Positions 7,689-16,385 are shown, counted from the stretch's first letter. The stretch is 38,986 nt of DNA from CALLVY01 sp937899855 (GCA_039820405.1 JBCBQC010000058.1:1-38986), one strand, 5' to 3'. Translations and numbers: made by a program. The notes: a model not told the origin generated them from the letters alone.

Positions 7689-8804
7689 TCAGCTCTGAAG
7701 GTAACCGCTTTCGCGCAGGTACCATATGCCGACCATGATTAGGACAAATACGATCACAAGTATAGTAATTTTTATCCAGGAAAGCGGCTTTTCGCCGTGG
7801 ACTTTTCCCGTCTGTCCGTTGATGTAGAAACGGTAGAGTTTATTCTGATAACGGTACGAACAAATCCACAGTGGTAGGATCAGGTGCTTGAAGGTTTGGG
7901 CGTGTTTTTCGGTCTGGACGTGCAAATTCCGCTGCGTATCGCCCCCCAGTTGGGCCGAGCACATTTGCCGCAGGCGATCTTCCATAATTCGCTCGGCCCG
8001 ACGGTAGCCCTCATCGACCTCCAGTTGGTAAACCTCGGCCTCCCAGCCCATCATCAAACGCGGGTCGAAATTGACCACCTCCTCCAGCCGAAAGGGCAAC
8101 AAACGGTTGACTTGCTTTTGCTCCAGCCCTCCCGAGGCGACCACCAGTACGTCGTCAAAAAAGTGCTCGATCGACCCGGAGCGCCGCTCCCAACGTACCT
8201 TCTGCACCTGCTCGGTGTGTACCTGACCGTGTTTGCGCACCGTCTTGGTTTCGTAATAGAAAAAACCCGCTTCGCCCCGCCACTGGGCCTCCGTCTGGGC
8301 ATCGTAGGTCCAAAAGGGGATGTACACCCCATGCAAGTCCTGGCGGGAAGCCAGCTTTTTCAACTTGCTGGGGTGAAAAAAGCCCTGGCCGATCCACTCC
8401 AGAAAACGCTTGTCCGCCTCGGCCCGGCCGATGTAAAAGGGAATGATGCCCACCGGCTGGATGTAACGGTGCTCAAAAGCTTCGAGGTTGACGTTGTTGG
8501 AGCCGCAGAAGCCACAGCTGATCTTGGGGCGATTCTGTTCGACCATAAATTGGGCACCACAACTTTCGCAGTGGAAAACCTTTTTGTCGATCTTTTCCGG
8601 GACGATTTGTGGAATGGACTCGATGGCTTCGTTGAGGGAACGCTCGACCACCTGATCCTGGGCCGTATTGACCTCCTCGACGTAGCCACAGTATTCACAG
8701 TTGATCTTTTGCTTTTCAGCCGAATAGAGTAACTGGCTGCCACAGGAGGGGCAGGGCAAATTGAGGGTATCCCGTAAATTTTGATCTTCTTCGTACAGCT
8801 GCAT
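7689..8804 (-). CDS. YdjG-like zinc-ribbon membrane protein
   Basis: A 371-aa protein with two N-terminal zinc ribbons: CPSC (Cys18, Cys21) with CEYC (Cys36, Cys39), then CESC (Cys79, Cys82) with CGFC (Cys97, Cys100). A middle region with GVYIPFWTYDAQTEAQWRGE and many aromatic residues follows, and there is one C-terminal membrane helix (about 344-363, IKITILVIVFVLIMVGIWYL), giving a tail-anchored layout. This resembles B. subtilis YdjG, a zinc-ribbon membrane protein that works with the SPFH protein YdjI and the PspA homologue YdjF in envelope stress. The SPFH gene is 14 bases upstream on the same strand, which supports the comparison. No PspA gene is in the window. Identity of the exact function is inference. 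Confidence 0.75.
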   Translation of the reverse strand: MQLYEEDQNLRDTLNLPCPSCGSQLLYSAEKQKINCEYCGYVEEVNTAQDQVVERSLNEAIESIPQIVPEKIDKKVFHCESCGAQFMVEQNRPKISCGFCGSNNVNLEAFEHRYIQPVGIIPFYIGRAEADKRFLEWIGQGFFHPSKLKKLASRQDLHGVYIPFWTYDAQTEAQWRGEAGFFYYETKTVRKHGQVHTEQVQKVRWERRSGSIEHFFDDVLVVASGGLEQKQVNRLLPFRLEEVVNFDPRLMMGWEAEVYQLEVDEGYRRAERIMEDRLRQMCSAQLGGDTQRNLHVQTEKHAQTFKHLILPLWICSYRYQNKLYRFYINGQTGKVHGEKPLSWIKITILVIVFVLIMVGIWYLRESGYLQS

Positions 8805-8818
8805 GGACGCTCGGGGGC

Positions 8819-9832
8819 TTACAGACGGCCTAGCAATTCGGTTTTCTTACTGTTGAATTCCTCCTCCGTCAGGACGCCCGCATCGCGTAGTTCGCCCAGC
8901 TCCTTAAGCGTATTCATGATCTCCTCGCGCGTGGTGGCCTTGGCGGCGTCTCCCGCTGCCGGCTGGTTCGGGGAGGATTGCTGCTGCTGGTTCATCATCA
9001 TATTGGCCATGCCAAAACCCATGCCCATTCCGATGCCTTCGCCCGCTCCCCCACCGGGGTTTTCCGCGGCCTTTTCGATGGCCTGAGCCGATTGAAACTG
9101 CTGGAATTTCTGCATGTTGTCCACCATGTTCATGTTGGTCATCTTGTCGTAGAAGGCTTCCACTTCCTTGGGTAGGGACGTACTGGTGATCTGGAACTTG
9201 ACGAGCTCCAGACCAAAAGGATCGAGGTCCTGCTGAAGGATGGGAGCAATCTTATCGCCCATTTCGCTGTAGTTGGCCACCATATCGAGTACGGAAATAC
9301 CGGCTTCGGCCAGGGCCTCGGCGAATTTGGGCGCTACGATGTCGCGCAGGGCATTTTCGACGTCGACGGTACGGAGTACAGCACTGGTGCCCGCAAACTC
9401 GCGGAAGAAGCGCTGGGCATCTTTGACCCGGACGAAATAAGTGCCAAAGGCTTTGACTCGGACTTGTTTGAATTGGGGATCGCGCATCATCACCGGGTTG
9501 GGGGTCCCCCATTTGAGGTTGGTGAAGGTGCGGGTGCTGAGGAAATAAACATCGCAGAGGAAAGGAGACTTAAAGCCCGTGGCCCAGTTGCGCAGGGAGG
9601 TAAGCAGAGGCATATTTTCGGTAATGAGTTCGTAGCGGCCGGGCTCAAAGCCGTCGGCAAACTCGCCCTCATCCAAAAACAGTGCGTATTGTGATTCGCG
9701 AACGGTGAGGTTCGCGCCGTATTTGATATTGGCATCCCGGTCCGGGAACTTCCAGAGGATGACATCCTGATCTTTTTCTACCCAATCGATGACTTCGATC
9801 AATTCACCCCGAATAAAGTCAAATAATCCCAT
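8819..9832 (-). CDS. YdjI-like SPFH domain protein with SHOCT tail
   Basis: A 337-aa protein beginning MGLFDFIRGELIEVIDWVEK, the typical start of the SPFH/virion-core-like (YdjI) family. The SPFH (stomatin/prohibitin/flotillin/HflK) domain covers about residues 20-230. A Gln/Met-rich linker (GMANMMMNQQQQSSPNQPAA) leads to a C-terminal SHOCT motif (EEIMNTLKELGELRDAGVLT and following ELL). Family members form membrane-associated oligomers; in B. subtilis YdjI helps recruit a PspA-type protein to the membrane. I chose the ATG at 9832: the frame extends upstream to 9931, but those 33 residues do not match the family. The zinc-ribbon membrane gene lies 14 bases downstream and is almost certainly co-transcribed. 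Confidence 0.88.
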   Translation of the reverse strand: MGLFDFIRGELIEVIDWVEKDQDVILWKFPDRDANIKYGANLTVRESQYALFLDEGEFADGFEPGRYELITENMPLLTSLRNWATGFKSPFLCDVYFLSTRTFTNLKWGTPNPVMMRDPQFKQVRVKAFGTYFVRVKDAQRFFREFAGTSAVLRTVDVENALRDIVAPKFAEALAEAGISVLDMVANYSEMGDKIAPILQQDLDPFGLELVKFQITSTSLPKEVEAFYDKMTNMNMVDNMQKFQQFQSAQAIEKAAENPGGGAGEGIGMGMGFGMANMMMNQQQQSSPNQPAAGDAAKATTREEIMNTLKELGELRDAGVLTEEEFNSKKTELLGRL

Positions 9833-9963
9833 GTAATATTTTTTGAAACGAATGATGAATAAAGTGATGTGTTGCCGTGGTATAATGACTCCTAATTGGC
9901 AAGCGGCCAGCGTCATTAGTGGCAAAATCACTCACCTGGCTGGGCCACGGACGGCACGCATTA

Positions 9964-10125
9964 GGTTGTGTCTTATAAATGCTTTTGGAGGAAGGTGGCC
10001 CATATTTTGGTTCTCGCCGAGCCTTATTCCGAGCCGAATAGCCATAGCTATTTGGCTCGGAATAGGCGACAGAGAGGTTCTAAAGATGGATCAGATTCAC
10101 CGATGGGTATTTGTAAGACACAACT
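9964..10125. mobile_element. MITE-like element of about 162 bp
   Basis: The ends are inverted repeats: GGTTGTGTCTTATAAAT at 9964-9980 and, read on the other strand from 10125, AGTTGTGTCTTACAAAT (two differences in 17). Each end is flanked by a TA dinucleotide (9962-9963 and 10126-10127), which could be a TA target duplication. The centre is a long imperfect palindrome (10021-10067), and the outer parts also resemble each other in inverted orientation. No transposase frame is present. This is the structure of a non-autonomous miniature inverted-repeat transposable element. The TA target would fit IS630/Tc1-type or the IS427-type IS5-family elements, but the parent family is not established. 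Confidence 0.7.
10021..10067. repeat. Central cruciform of the MITE-like element
   Basis: The arms 10021-10042 and 10047-10067 are complementary except for one bulged base and one C/T difference, with a four-base loop CATA. An RNA or single strand of this region would fold into a hairpin of about 20 base pairs. Confidence 0.85.
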
Positions 10126-10198
10126 TAATCTGTACGAATTTAAGTTTTTTGAGATGCAAATTTCTACCAGCCCGTTATTTTTTTAGATAGAATGCTTA

Positions 10199-10212
10199 GA
10201 TTTGATCAAATC
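10199..10212. promoter_or_regulatory. 14-bp palindrome upstream of the protease gene
   Basis: GATTTGATCAAATC is a perfect palindrome. It lies 94 bases before the ATG of the T9SS protease, just before TATATTTT (10216-10223), which differs from a TAnnTTTG -7 box only in its last base. The core TTGATCAA recalls the half-sites of Crp/Fnr-type operators but lacks their usual spacer. Operator function is a guess. Confidence 0.35.
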
Positions 10213-10305
10213 ATCTATATTTTCAGTAAAAGCAACCTCACCACTCGCTTTTGCATCTTCCCCAAAAGACAGCACCCAGTTTTTCCAAACCAAATCACTA
10301 AAACG

Positions 10306-12108
10306 ATGCGAATCCGCCCATTACTACTGTTACCATTCCTGCTACTCGGTTTGGGCCCCTCCGCCACTTGGGCCACCACCATCAGCCCTTTCCCCAATCT
10401 GGGGGAGATGGCCGTGGCCAGCGACGCCGTCGTCCTCGCTACCGTAAAGCGCAACTATACTTTTGAAGAAGGCACCAACCTTCGGTTTCGCACTACCCTC
10501 GAAGTGCTCCAAACCGTCAAAGGCCCCCTGCAAAGCGGTCATCAATTTGCGGTCCAAAACTACCACCTCCAAATCGACGACCTGGAACGCCAAATCTGGG
10601 GCGATCTAGAGCTGGAAAAGGGCCAGACCTACTTCCTCTTCCTCGATCAAATCGACAACGACCTGTGGCGCGCCCAAATGCTGAGTTACGGCGCCCTCCA
10701 GGAGGTCGATCACCACGGTCAGAAGCTGCTCGTTCCCATGGATTTGGGACGCGAAGTTCATTTTCACTATTTCCCCGGACAAGCCCAAGCCGAAAAACTC
10801 GCCGTCTACGACAAAGCCAAGTTTATCCCCATGCTCCGGCGAGTCGTCCAAAATACGGGGGTCTGGGACCGTAGCCAGGTAGCCACGGAGTTTCCCCCCG
10901 AATCTTTCCAAGCCGGATACCGCAGCACGCCGCCCAGCCAGTGTACCTTCATCTCCGGCACCCCCTACGCCCGTTGGCCCAATTTCGAAACCACTAGCCT
11001 ACCCGTCCGCTACGGCGCCGGGGGCGATCCGGGTTGTACCAATACGGGCAACGAAGTAGCCGCCGCCATCGGCAACGTAGTCAGCAATTACGGTGGCGTC
11101 AACCTGTCCAATGCCGGTACCCACTCCTTCATCCCCTCCTGTACCGGAGGAGAAGGGGCTACGGATAGTGAATTTACCACCTGGGTCAGTACCAACCTCG
11201 GAGGCTCGCGCCACCTGCTCATCCAGTTTGAAGACCCCTGTAGCGACATCACCGACCTGACTGGCTGTAGCGGTACCCTGGCCATCGGAGGGCTGTACTG
11301 GTTTAGCTCCACCCACAGCGCCAATGGTGAGACCTGGCGCAACGCCGCCTACGGCTACGTGGTGGTCAATAACGGCACCGGTGCCTGCGATTGTGGATCG
11401 ACGGATTACGAAATCATGCTGACCCACGAGCTGACCCACAGCCTCAATATCGGCCACATCGCCTCCAGTGAAGGCGCCGCGAATATGAACCCCAGCTGCT
11501 GCAATACCATCTCCTCCCTCGATATCGGATGCCTCGATTACATTTACGTCCCCGCCGCCGTACCGGTGGAGCTGATCGAATTCCGCGGCGAACTGCGTGG
11601 CGAACAGGTAGTACTCGAATGGTCGAGCGCCTCGGAATGGGAAAACGATTTTTACCAAATCGAGCGCCGCAATGCCCAGGGCAAATTTGAACCCCTGACC
11701 AAGGTCGCCAGCCTGGGCAACAGCATCGCCACTCAAGATTATGAATTTGTGGACGACAGTCCGCTCGTGGGGACCAACTATTACCGCCTCTCCCAAACCG
11801 ACCTGGACGCTACACCGGTTAACCTGGGCACGGTAGCCGTGGATTACTTCGATCGCCTGAGGGTAGGGGTCAACCCCAATCCACTGGACGGGGACCTACT
11901 ACAAAGTCAAATCGTCACGGAACGTCCCGGAGACGCCGACTTGCGCGTCCTGGACCTCACCGGTCGTCAGGTCAACGCTCGCCAACTCAAGCTCGATCGC
12001 GGTTCAAACCAGATAGAGTGGCCACTCGAAAATCTGGCCTCGGGGGTTTATTTCTTGGAAGTGCGGATCGCCGACCGGCGGGAAATGGTCAAATTTGTTC
12101 GCTCCTAG
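10306..12108 (+). CDS. T9SS-exported metzincin-like zinc metalloprotease
   Basis: A 600-aa secreted protein. The signal peptide is MRIRPLLLLPFLLLGLGPSA followed by TWA, so I start at the ATG at 10306. Residues about 25-190 form an N-terminal beta-rich domain. The catalytic motif is HELTHSLNIGH (374-384), that is HExxHxxNxxH with zinc ligands His374, His378 and His384, general base Glu375, and Asn at the position usually Gly in metzincins; a Met-turn candidate, NMNPSCC (Met394), follows. Residues about 420-515 look like a fibronectin-type domain, and the last 80 residues form a type IX secretion sorting tail (VNPNP, LDLTGRQV, LASGVYFLEVR, MVKFVRS). It is probably exported across the outer membrane and digests extracellular protein. 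A 16-bp terminator stem follows. Confidence 0.88.
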   Translation: MRIRPLLLLPFLLLGLGPSATWATTISPFPNLGEMAVASDAVVLATVKRNYTFEEGTNLRFRTTLEVLQTVKGPLQSGHQFAVQNYHLQIDDLERQIWGDLELEKGQTYFLFLDQIDNDLWRAQMLSYGALQEVDHHGQKLLVPMDLGREVHFHYFPGQAQAEKLAVYDKAKFIPMLRRVVQNTGVWDRSQVATEFPPESFQAGYRSTPPSQCTFISGTPYARWPNFETTSLPVRYGAGGDPGCTNTGNEVAAAIGNVVSNYGGVNLSNAGTHSFIPSCTGGEGATDSEFTTWVSTNLGGSRHLLIQFEDPCSDITDLTGCSGTLAIGGLYWFSSTHSANGETWRNAAYGYVVVNNGTGACDCGSTDYEIMLTHELTHSLNIGHIASSEGAANMNPSCCNTISSLDIGCLDYIYVPAAVPVELIEFRGELRGEQVVLEWSSASEWENDFYQIERRNAQGKFEPLTKVASLGNSIATQDYEFVDDSPLVGTNYYRLSQTDLDATPVNLGTVAVDYFDRLRVGVNPNPLDGDLLQSQIVTERPGDADLRVLDLTGRQVNARQLKLDRGSNQIEWPLENLASGVYFLEVRIADRREMVKFVRS

Positions 12109-12123
12109 CCTGCCTCTAAAACA

Positions 12124-12161
12124 AAGCGTAGCCCCGAAAAGTCTATTTCGGGGCTACGCTT
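12124..12161. terminator. Bidirectional stem-loop terminator between convergent genes
   Basis: A perfect 16-bp inverted repeat, AAGCGTAGCCCCGAAA (12124-12139) and its complement (12146-12161), with the six-base loop AGTCTA. It lies 15 bases after the protease stop and 24 bases beyond the end of the convergent M16 gene, so it can end transcription from both sides. Confidence 0.8.
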
Positions 12162-12185
12162 ACTGGTCTACTCGCAATGGTAGTT

Positions 12186-14330
12186 TTACTCTATCTCGAA
12201 CAGCTCCGGGTCTAAGTCCTGGTTGAGACCAATCTCCTTGACCTCCATCGTCATTGGAACGGGACTACCGCCGGTGATTTTAGTGCGGTAAGGAAATTTG
12301 ACTCCATTCACTTCTCGATAATCGGAAAAATCCAGGGTCTGGGTAAAGGACTGTCCTCCCTGTTCTCCCGTCACGATGCTGCGCACCCGTAGTCCCGTAT
12401 CGATCGAATAATAGGAAGTCGACTTTTTGCCGGACGGCGTTACTACCGACATCCGGTAGGTCTTTTCCCCTTCGATCACCTCGATCCCCTCCAACTTCAG
12501 GCTGTAGCCCAGGTCTTGCCAGGCCAGCTCCCGGACGGGATACAGGTTTTCCTTCAGCTCGCCGAGGGCCTCCTCTTCCACCATTTCGCTCCCCATCATC
12601 CCATCGCGCTTCGCCCGCTGACCATCGTACACCTCACTCTGGATCACGCTGCCGTTCATCGAGACAAAAGTTGCATACTTCGCCGCCACTTCCTGTGCCG
12701 ATTCCATCGTGATTTTCATGCCTTGCATCTCCGTACTCATCTCCATGCTCAGGGTTTTGATTTTGGCGATAGCCTCCCGACCACCCAGTACTTGCAGATA
12801 GCGATCGATCACCTTTTCAGCCGTGTAGCCCGCCGGAACCTCCAAGTCGCTCAACTCGATCCGGTTGCCGTAGGCATCGTAGTAGTCGATCAAACCACTG
12901 GGGGAAAAAGGCGTGAGCTTTTCGCTGACTTCGTCGCTATTGCCCACCACCAGGATGTGGGCCCGATCCGGTCGGACGTACTTTTGGGCCATTGCTCGGA
13001 CATCCGCCGCCGTTACCTGACTCAGCTTTTCCAGATAGGTAGCGTAGTAATCGGAGGGTAAGTTGTAGCGCACCGTATTGAGCGCAAAGTTGGCGATGGT
13101 TTGTGGGCGTTCGAGCGAGCGGGCAAAATTTCCCGCGATGACGTTGCGCGCCAGTTCCAATTCTTCCGGGGTAAGCAGCTCATCGCGGATCCGGTTGAGT
13201 TCGTAGAGGAACTGCACCAGGGCACTGTCCGTCACCTCGTTGCGAACGCTGGCCCCCGCGCTAAAGTAGCCAATCTCCCGGTCGGAAGCCAGCGAGGATC
13301 GGGCACCGTAGGTATAACCATGGGTCTCGCGCAAGTTGAGATTGAGGCGACTCTGAAAAAAGCTGCCCAGCATGGTATTCATCACCCGGGCTTTGATCCG
13401 ATCGGGATGACCGGGGCGCATTTCAACGGGGTAGGTAATGGCGATGACGGATTGTACCGCTCCCGTTTTGTTGACAAAGTCGACCTTGGTGCTGGCCGGG
13501 GCGGCGGGTTGGGCGTATTCCTTTTTCATCACTTCCCCGGTAGTTTGCCAGGATCCAAAGTTCTTGTTCGCCAACTGCTTGGCCGTAGCCAGGTCAATAT
13601 CTCCCACGATGACCAGGTAAGCCATGCCCGGTTGGAAATACCGGTCGTAAAATTCCCGGCACTTGTCCACGGTGACCTTCTCGATGCTGCTCTCCGTCAC
13701 GATTTCCCCGTAGGGATGATCCTTGCCGTAGCGCAATACCTGGGCCACGTTGCTGGCGATGGTATTGGGATCTTCCTTGGCTTGGGCCAGGCCGGACAGG
13801 GTCTGGGTTTTGATCTTTTCAAACTCCGCTTCGGGAAAGGTGGGAGCTAGCAATACCTCGCTAGCGATGGCCATCAAATCGGGAAAGTGCTTGGTCAGGG
13901 AAGCTCCCGATACGCCCGAGGCGCTCGTACTGAGGCTCGCCCCCATAAAATCAATTGCCTCATCGATTTCGGCCTTGCTGCGATTGCTCGTCCCCTTGCT
14001 GAGGAGATTCCCAGCGATGTCGAGGTAACCCGCGTACTCCCCCTCGGAGATGGTGGGCAGGTCGATAAAGAGCCGCAGAGAGACCCGCGGAATTTTGTGG
14101 TTTTCCACCACGATGACGCGGAGGCCATTGTCCATTTCGAATTGTTCGGATCGACCGATTTGGATGACGGGGGCAGGACCGGGCGCGGGAGCCTGCGACC
14201 GAAAGTCACTAGCCGTGGTATTGCCCTTGGGAGGTGGCGTCTTTTGGCCGAGTTTTCCGGTTTTGGGCGTACAGGCCGTCACCAGCAATAGGAAAGCGGC
14301 CAGGATATGGATTGGATATTTCGTATTCAT
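12186..14330 (-). CDS. M16 peptidase-like lipoprotein, inactive-type subunit
   Basis: A 714-aa protein with a lipoprotein signal (LLLVTAC, Cys20). It shows the two-domain M16 (insulinase/processing peptidase) fold: FEMDNGLRVIVVENHKIPRV near the start, then a second M16 domain with RETHGYTYGARSS. The site of the HxxEH zinc motif reads AGYLDIAGNLLSKGT, so the catalytic motif is missing. After about residue 490 there is an extra domain of about 220 residues (VLGGREAIAKIKTL, then ...SYYSIDTGLRVRS, FPYRTKI) resembling LolA-like lipoprotein-carrier folds. This matches the non-catalytic partner of M16 heterodimers, and the upstream gene encodes the active partner with only 15 bases between. It should be anchored to the envelope. 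Regulation is unknown. Confidence 0.85.
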   Translation of the reverse strand: MNTKYPIHILAAFLLLVTACTPKTGKLGQKTPPPKGNTTASDFRSQAPAPGPAPVIQIGRSEQFEMDNGLRVIVVENHKIPRVSLRLFIDLPTISEGEYAGYLDIAGNLLSKGTSNRSKAEIDEAIDFMGASLSTSASGVSGASLTKHFPDLMAIASEVLLAPTFPEAEFEKIKTQTLSGLAQAKEDPNTIASNVAQVLRYGKDHPYGEIVTESSIEKVTVDKCREFYDRYFQPGMAYLVIVGDIDLATAKQLANKNFGSWQTTGEVMKKEYAQPAAPASTKVDFVNKTGAVQSVIAITYPVEMRPGHPDRIKARVMNTMLGSFFQSRLNLNLRETHGYTYGARSSLASDREIGYFSAGASVRNEVTDSALVQFLYELNRIRDELLTPEELELARNVIAGNFARSLERPQTIANFALNTVRYNLPSDYYATYLEKLSQVTAADVRAMAQKYVRPDRAHILVVGNSDEVSEKLTPFSPSGLIDYYDAYGNRIELSDLEVPAGYTAEKVIDRYLQVLGGREAIAKIKTLSMEMSTEMQGMKITMESAQEVAAKYATFVSMNGSVIQSEVYDGQRAKRDGMMGSEMVEEEALGELKENLYPVRELAWQDLGYSLKLEGIEVIEGEKTYRMSVVTPSGKKSTSYYSIDTGLRVRSIVTGEQGGQSFTQTLDFSDYREVNGVKFPYRTKITGGSPVPMTMEVKEIGLNQDLDPELFEIE

Positions 14331-14345
14331 AACGGAGGGGTTGAA

Positions 14346-15671
14346 TTAGGGCTGGATTTGTTTTGGTAAATAGTAAAGCACGACGCGATTCCCCGGGTGG
14401 TAGTATTCTCGGGCCACCCGCTGGATGTCTTCCCGGGTCACTTTGAGGTAGCGTTCCAATTCGTTATTAATCAGATTGGCGTCGCCGTAATACATGTGGT
14501 AATTGGCCAGCGATTCGGCGATACCGGCGATGGTGCTGTTGCCCGTGACAAAATCATTTTCTACCTGATTGCGCAGCTTTTGGAACTCCCGCTCCGAGAT
14601 GAGCTCGTTTTGCACGCGCTTTACCTCGGCATCCATGGCCTCTTCCAAGGCACCGAGGTCGACGCCCATATTGGCGATCCCCATGGCAATCGACACGCCA
14701 GGATCCTCCAGCGAAAAGGGATAGTTGCCCACGTAAACGGCCTTTTGCTGCTCATCCACCAAGGCCTTGTAGAGGCGGGAGCTTTCGCCAGCGGAGAGCA
14801 GGGTCCCCAGCATGTTGACGGCGTAGTAATCGTCGGTCCCCTGGGCGGGAATGCGGTAGGTCTGGACGACGGCGGGTAGCTGAATGTTGTCAAAAATGGT
14901 ATCGCGGACCTCGGCGGCGAGCGGTGGCTCGACGATGTCGGGACGGTAGACGGGTTTGGTCCCTTTGGGAATCGGCGCAAAATACTGGTCGATCAAGGTC
15001 TTGGTCTCGGCCACGTCAATATCGCCGGCGATACAAAGGACGGCATTGTTGGGCACGTAAAAGTCTTGGTAAAAATTGACGTAATCCTCATCGGTAGCCG
15101 CATCGAGGTGGGCCATGGATCCGATGACGGACCAGCGATAGGGGTGGACGGTAAAGGCCCGCTTCATCGATTCCTCCAGGATGGAGCCGTAGGGCTGGTT
15201 GTCGATCCGCTGTCGCCGCTCTTCCTTTACGACCTGCCGTTGGGTTTCGATCCCTACTTTTTCCACCTTGGCGTGCATCATTCGCTCGGATTCGAGCCAC
15301 AGACCGGTGGCCAGGTGATTGGAGGGCAGGAGGTCGTAGTAATAGGTACGATCGTTCGAGGTGTTGGCATTATTGGTACCCCCGGCACGGGAGATGTAAT
15401 CGTCAAATTCACCGCGTTGTACGTTTTCGGAGCCTTCGAAGAGCAGGTGCTCGAAGAAGTGGGCAAAGCCCGTACGCTCGGGGTTTTCGTTTTTGGAGCC
15501 TACGTGATACATCACGCTGATGACGACATTGGGGGTGGTGTGGTCTTCGTAGAGAATGACGTGAAGACCGTTGTCCAAATCGTACTCCACGTATTCGACC
15601 TGGTTCATCTGGGCCGTTGCGTTGCAGCAACAGGCGAGAAACAGTAAAATTAAAGGTAATGGGGACTGCAT
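14346..15671 (-). CDS. M16 zinc peptidase, catalytic subunit
   Basis: A 441-aa secreted M16 metallopeptidase. It has a signal peptide (MQSPLPLILLFLACCCNATA), the family start YDLDNGLHVILYEDHTTPNV, the inverted zinc motif HFFEH (71-75: His71, Glu74, His75) and a downstream Glu150 or Glu151 in the VVKEERRQ helix as the third ligand. The second M16 domain ends the protein, with RNQVENDF and REYYHPGNRVVLYYLP. The residues for catalysis are therefore all present, in contrast to the partner gene downstream. I chose the ATG at 15671, which begins the signal peptide; the frame extends to 15710 without support. Together they are likely to form an active/inactive heterodimer that degrades peptides in the periplasm or at the outer membrane. 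Confidence 0.9.
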   Translation of the reverse strand: MQSPLPLILLFLACCCNATAQMNQVEYVEYDLDNGLHVILYEDHTTPNVVISVMYHVGSKNENPERTGFAHFFEHLLFEGSENVQRGEFDDYISRAGGTNNANTSNDRTYYYDLLPSNHLATGLWLESERMMHAKVEKVGIETQRQVVKEERRQRIDNQPYGSILEESMKRAFTVHPYRWSVIGSMAHLDAATDEDYVNFYQDFYVPNNAVLCIAGDIDVAETKTLIDQYFAPIPKGTKPVYRPDIVEPPLAAEVRDTIFDNIQLPAVVQTYRIPAQGTDDYYAVNMLGTLLSAGESSRLYKALVDEQQKAVYVGNYPFSLEDPGVSIAMGIANMGVDLGALEEAMDAEVKRVQNELISEREFQKLRNQVENDFVTGNSTIAGIAESLANYHMYYGDANLINNELERYLKVTREDIQRVAREYYHPGNRVVLYYLPKQIQP

Positions 15672-15837
15672 AGCTATCGTCTTAATTTGGTTGGACGGAA
15701 AGATAGCCATTGCCCCGCGGAAAAACGGAAGGACTTAGACAGAAATCTGCGGTGGAGCGACAAAAGACCGCTTGCCCGAAACCAATCGGGAGCCTCCACG
15801 AAAAATTCCCGCAACCGGGGGAGTTACGGGAATTTTA

Positions 15838-16308
15838 TCAGACCATTTTGTCCGCGCAGGTCGAGCTCGCAAAGGCGTCGGGTTTGGCTTTGAATACAAA
15901 GCCCATCCCCAGGATGTAGCCCATCGCTTCGCGGAGGGCCGTATTGGATTTGAAGTGGGGGTCGGTATTGATATCGGCGTGTACCTCTAGCGCTACGTTG
16001 TGCTCGTCGAGCAGGTCGCACAGCCCGTAGGCTACTTCCACCGAACGTGCCACCTCGGCGATCATCCGTTCGCGCAGCCCCATCCGCTTTTCCGTACGGT
16101 CGTTGGAAATGTACATGAAGCCCCCTTTCTTCTCGCGCAGAAAGACGATGACCGTGGCAAATTCGATCACCTTACCCCGCACCTGGGAATCCGTACCGAT
16201 GCAAACCTTGAGCTTGTGCCCCGCCGCCTTTTCGCGAACGATCGTGTCCCGTACTGCATCCGCAATGGCTTGCTCAATGCGGTCGCCGTTTAGCCGTCTC
16301 CATTTCAT
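15838..16308 (-). CDS. YkuK family RNase H-like protein (DUF458)
   Basis: A 156-aa protein matching the YkuK/DUF458 family (RNase H-like fold): VCIGTDSQV (the first acidic residue on the central strand), the FATVIVFLREKKGG segment, then RMIAEVARSVEVAYGLCDLL, LEVHADINTDPHFKSN and YILGMGFVFKAKPDAFASS. Acidic residues Asp40, Glu and Asp112-type positions could make a metal site, but nuclease activity is not established for the family. Length is normal. It is predicted cytoplasmic and stands alone on the minus strand, 166 bases downstream of the M16 start region, with its own possible promoter at 16378-16385. Confidence 0.8.
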   Translation of the reverse strand: MKWRRLNGDRIEQAIADAVRDTIVREKAAGHKLKVCIGTDSQVRGKVIEFATVIVFLREKKGGFMYISNDRTEKRMGLRERMIAEVARSVEVAYGLCDLLDEHNVALEVHADINTDPHFKSNTALREAMGYILGMGFVFKAKPDAFASSTCADKMV

Positions 16309-16377
16309 GTGATTGGTATTGTTTTAGTCAAGTTAGCAAAACCAGGAGGGATTTGCTGGCCACCCCTGATAAATTTA

Positions 16378-16385
16378 CAAATAAA
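16378..16385 (-). promoter_or_regulatory. Possible promoter of the ykuK-like gene
   Basis: On the minus strand TTTATTTG matches the Bacteroidota -7 box TAnnTTTG at all but one position, with a TTG 23 bases upstream as a possible -33 element. It would start transcription about 63 bases before the ATG at 16308. The same stretch holds TAAAC...GTTTA, a small dyad at 16386-16399 that could be an operator. Confidence 0.35.
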
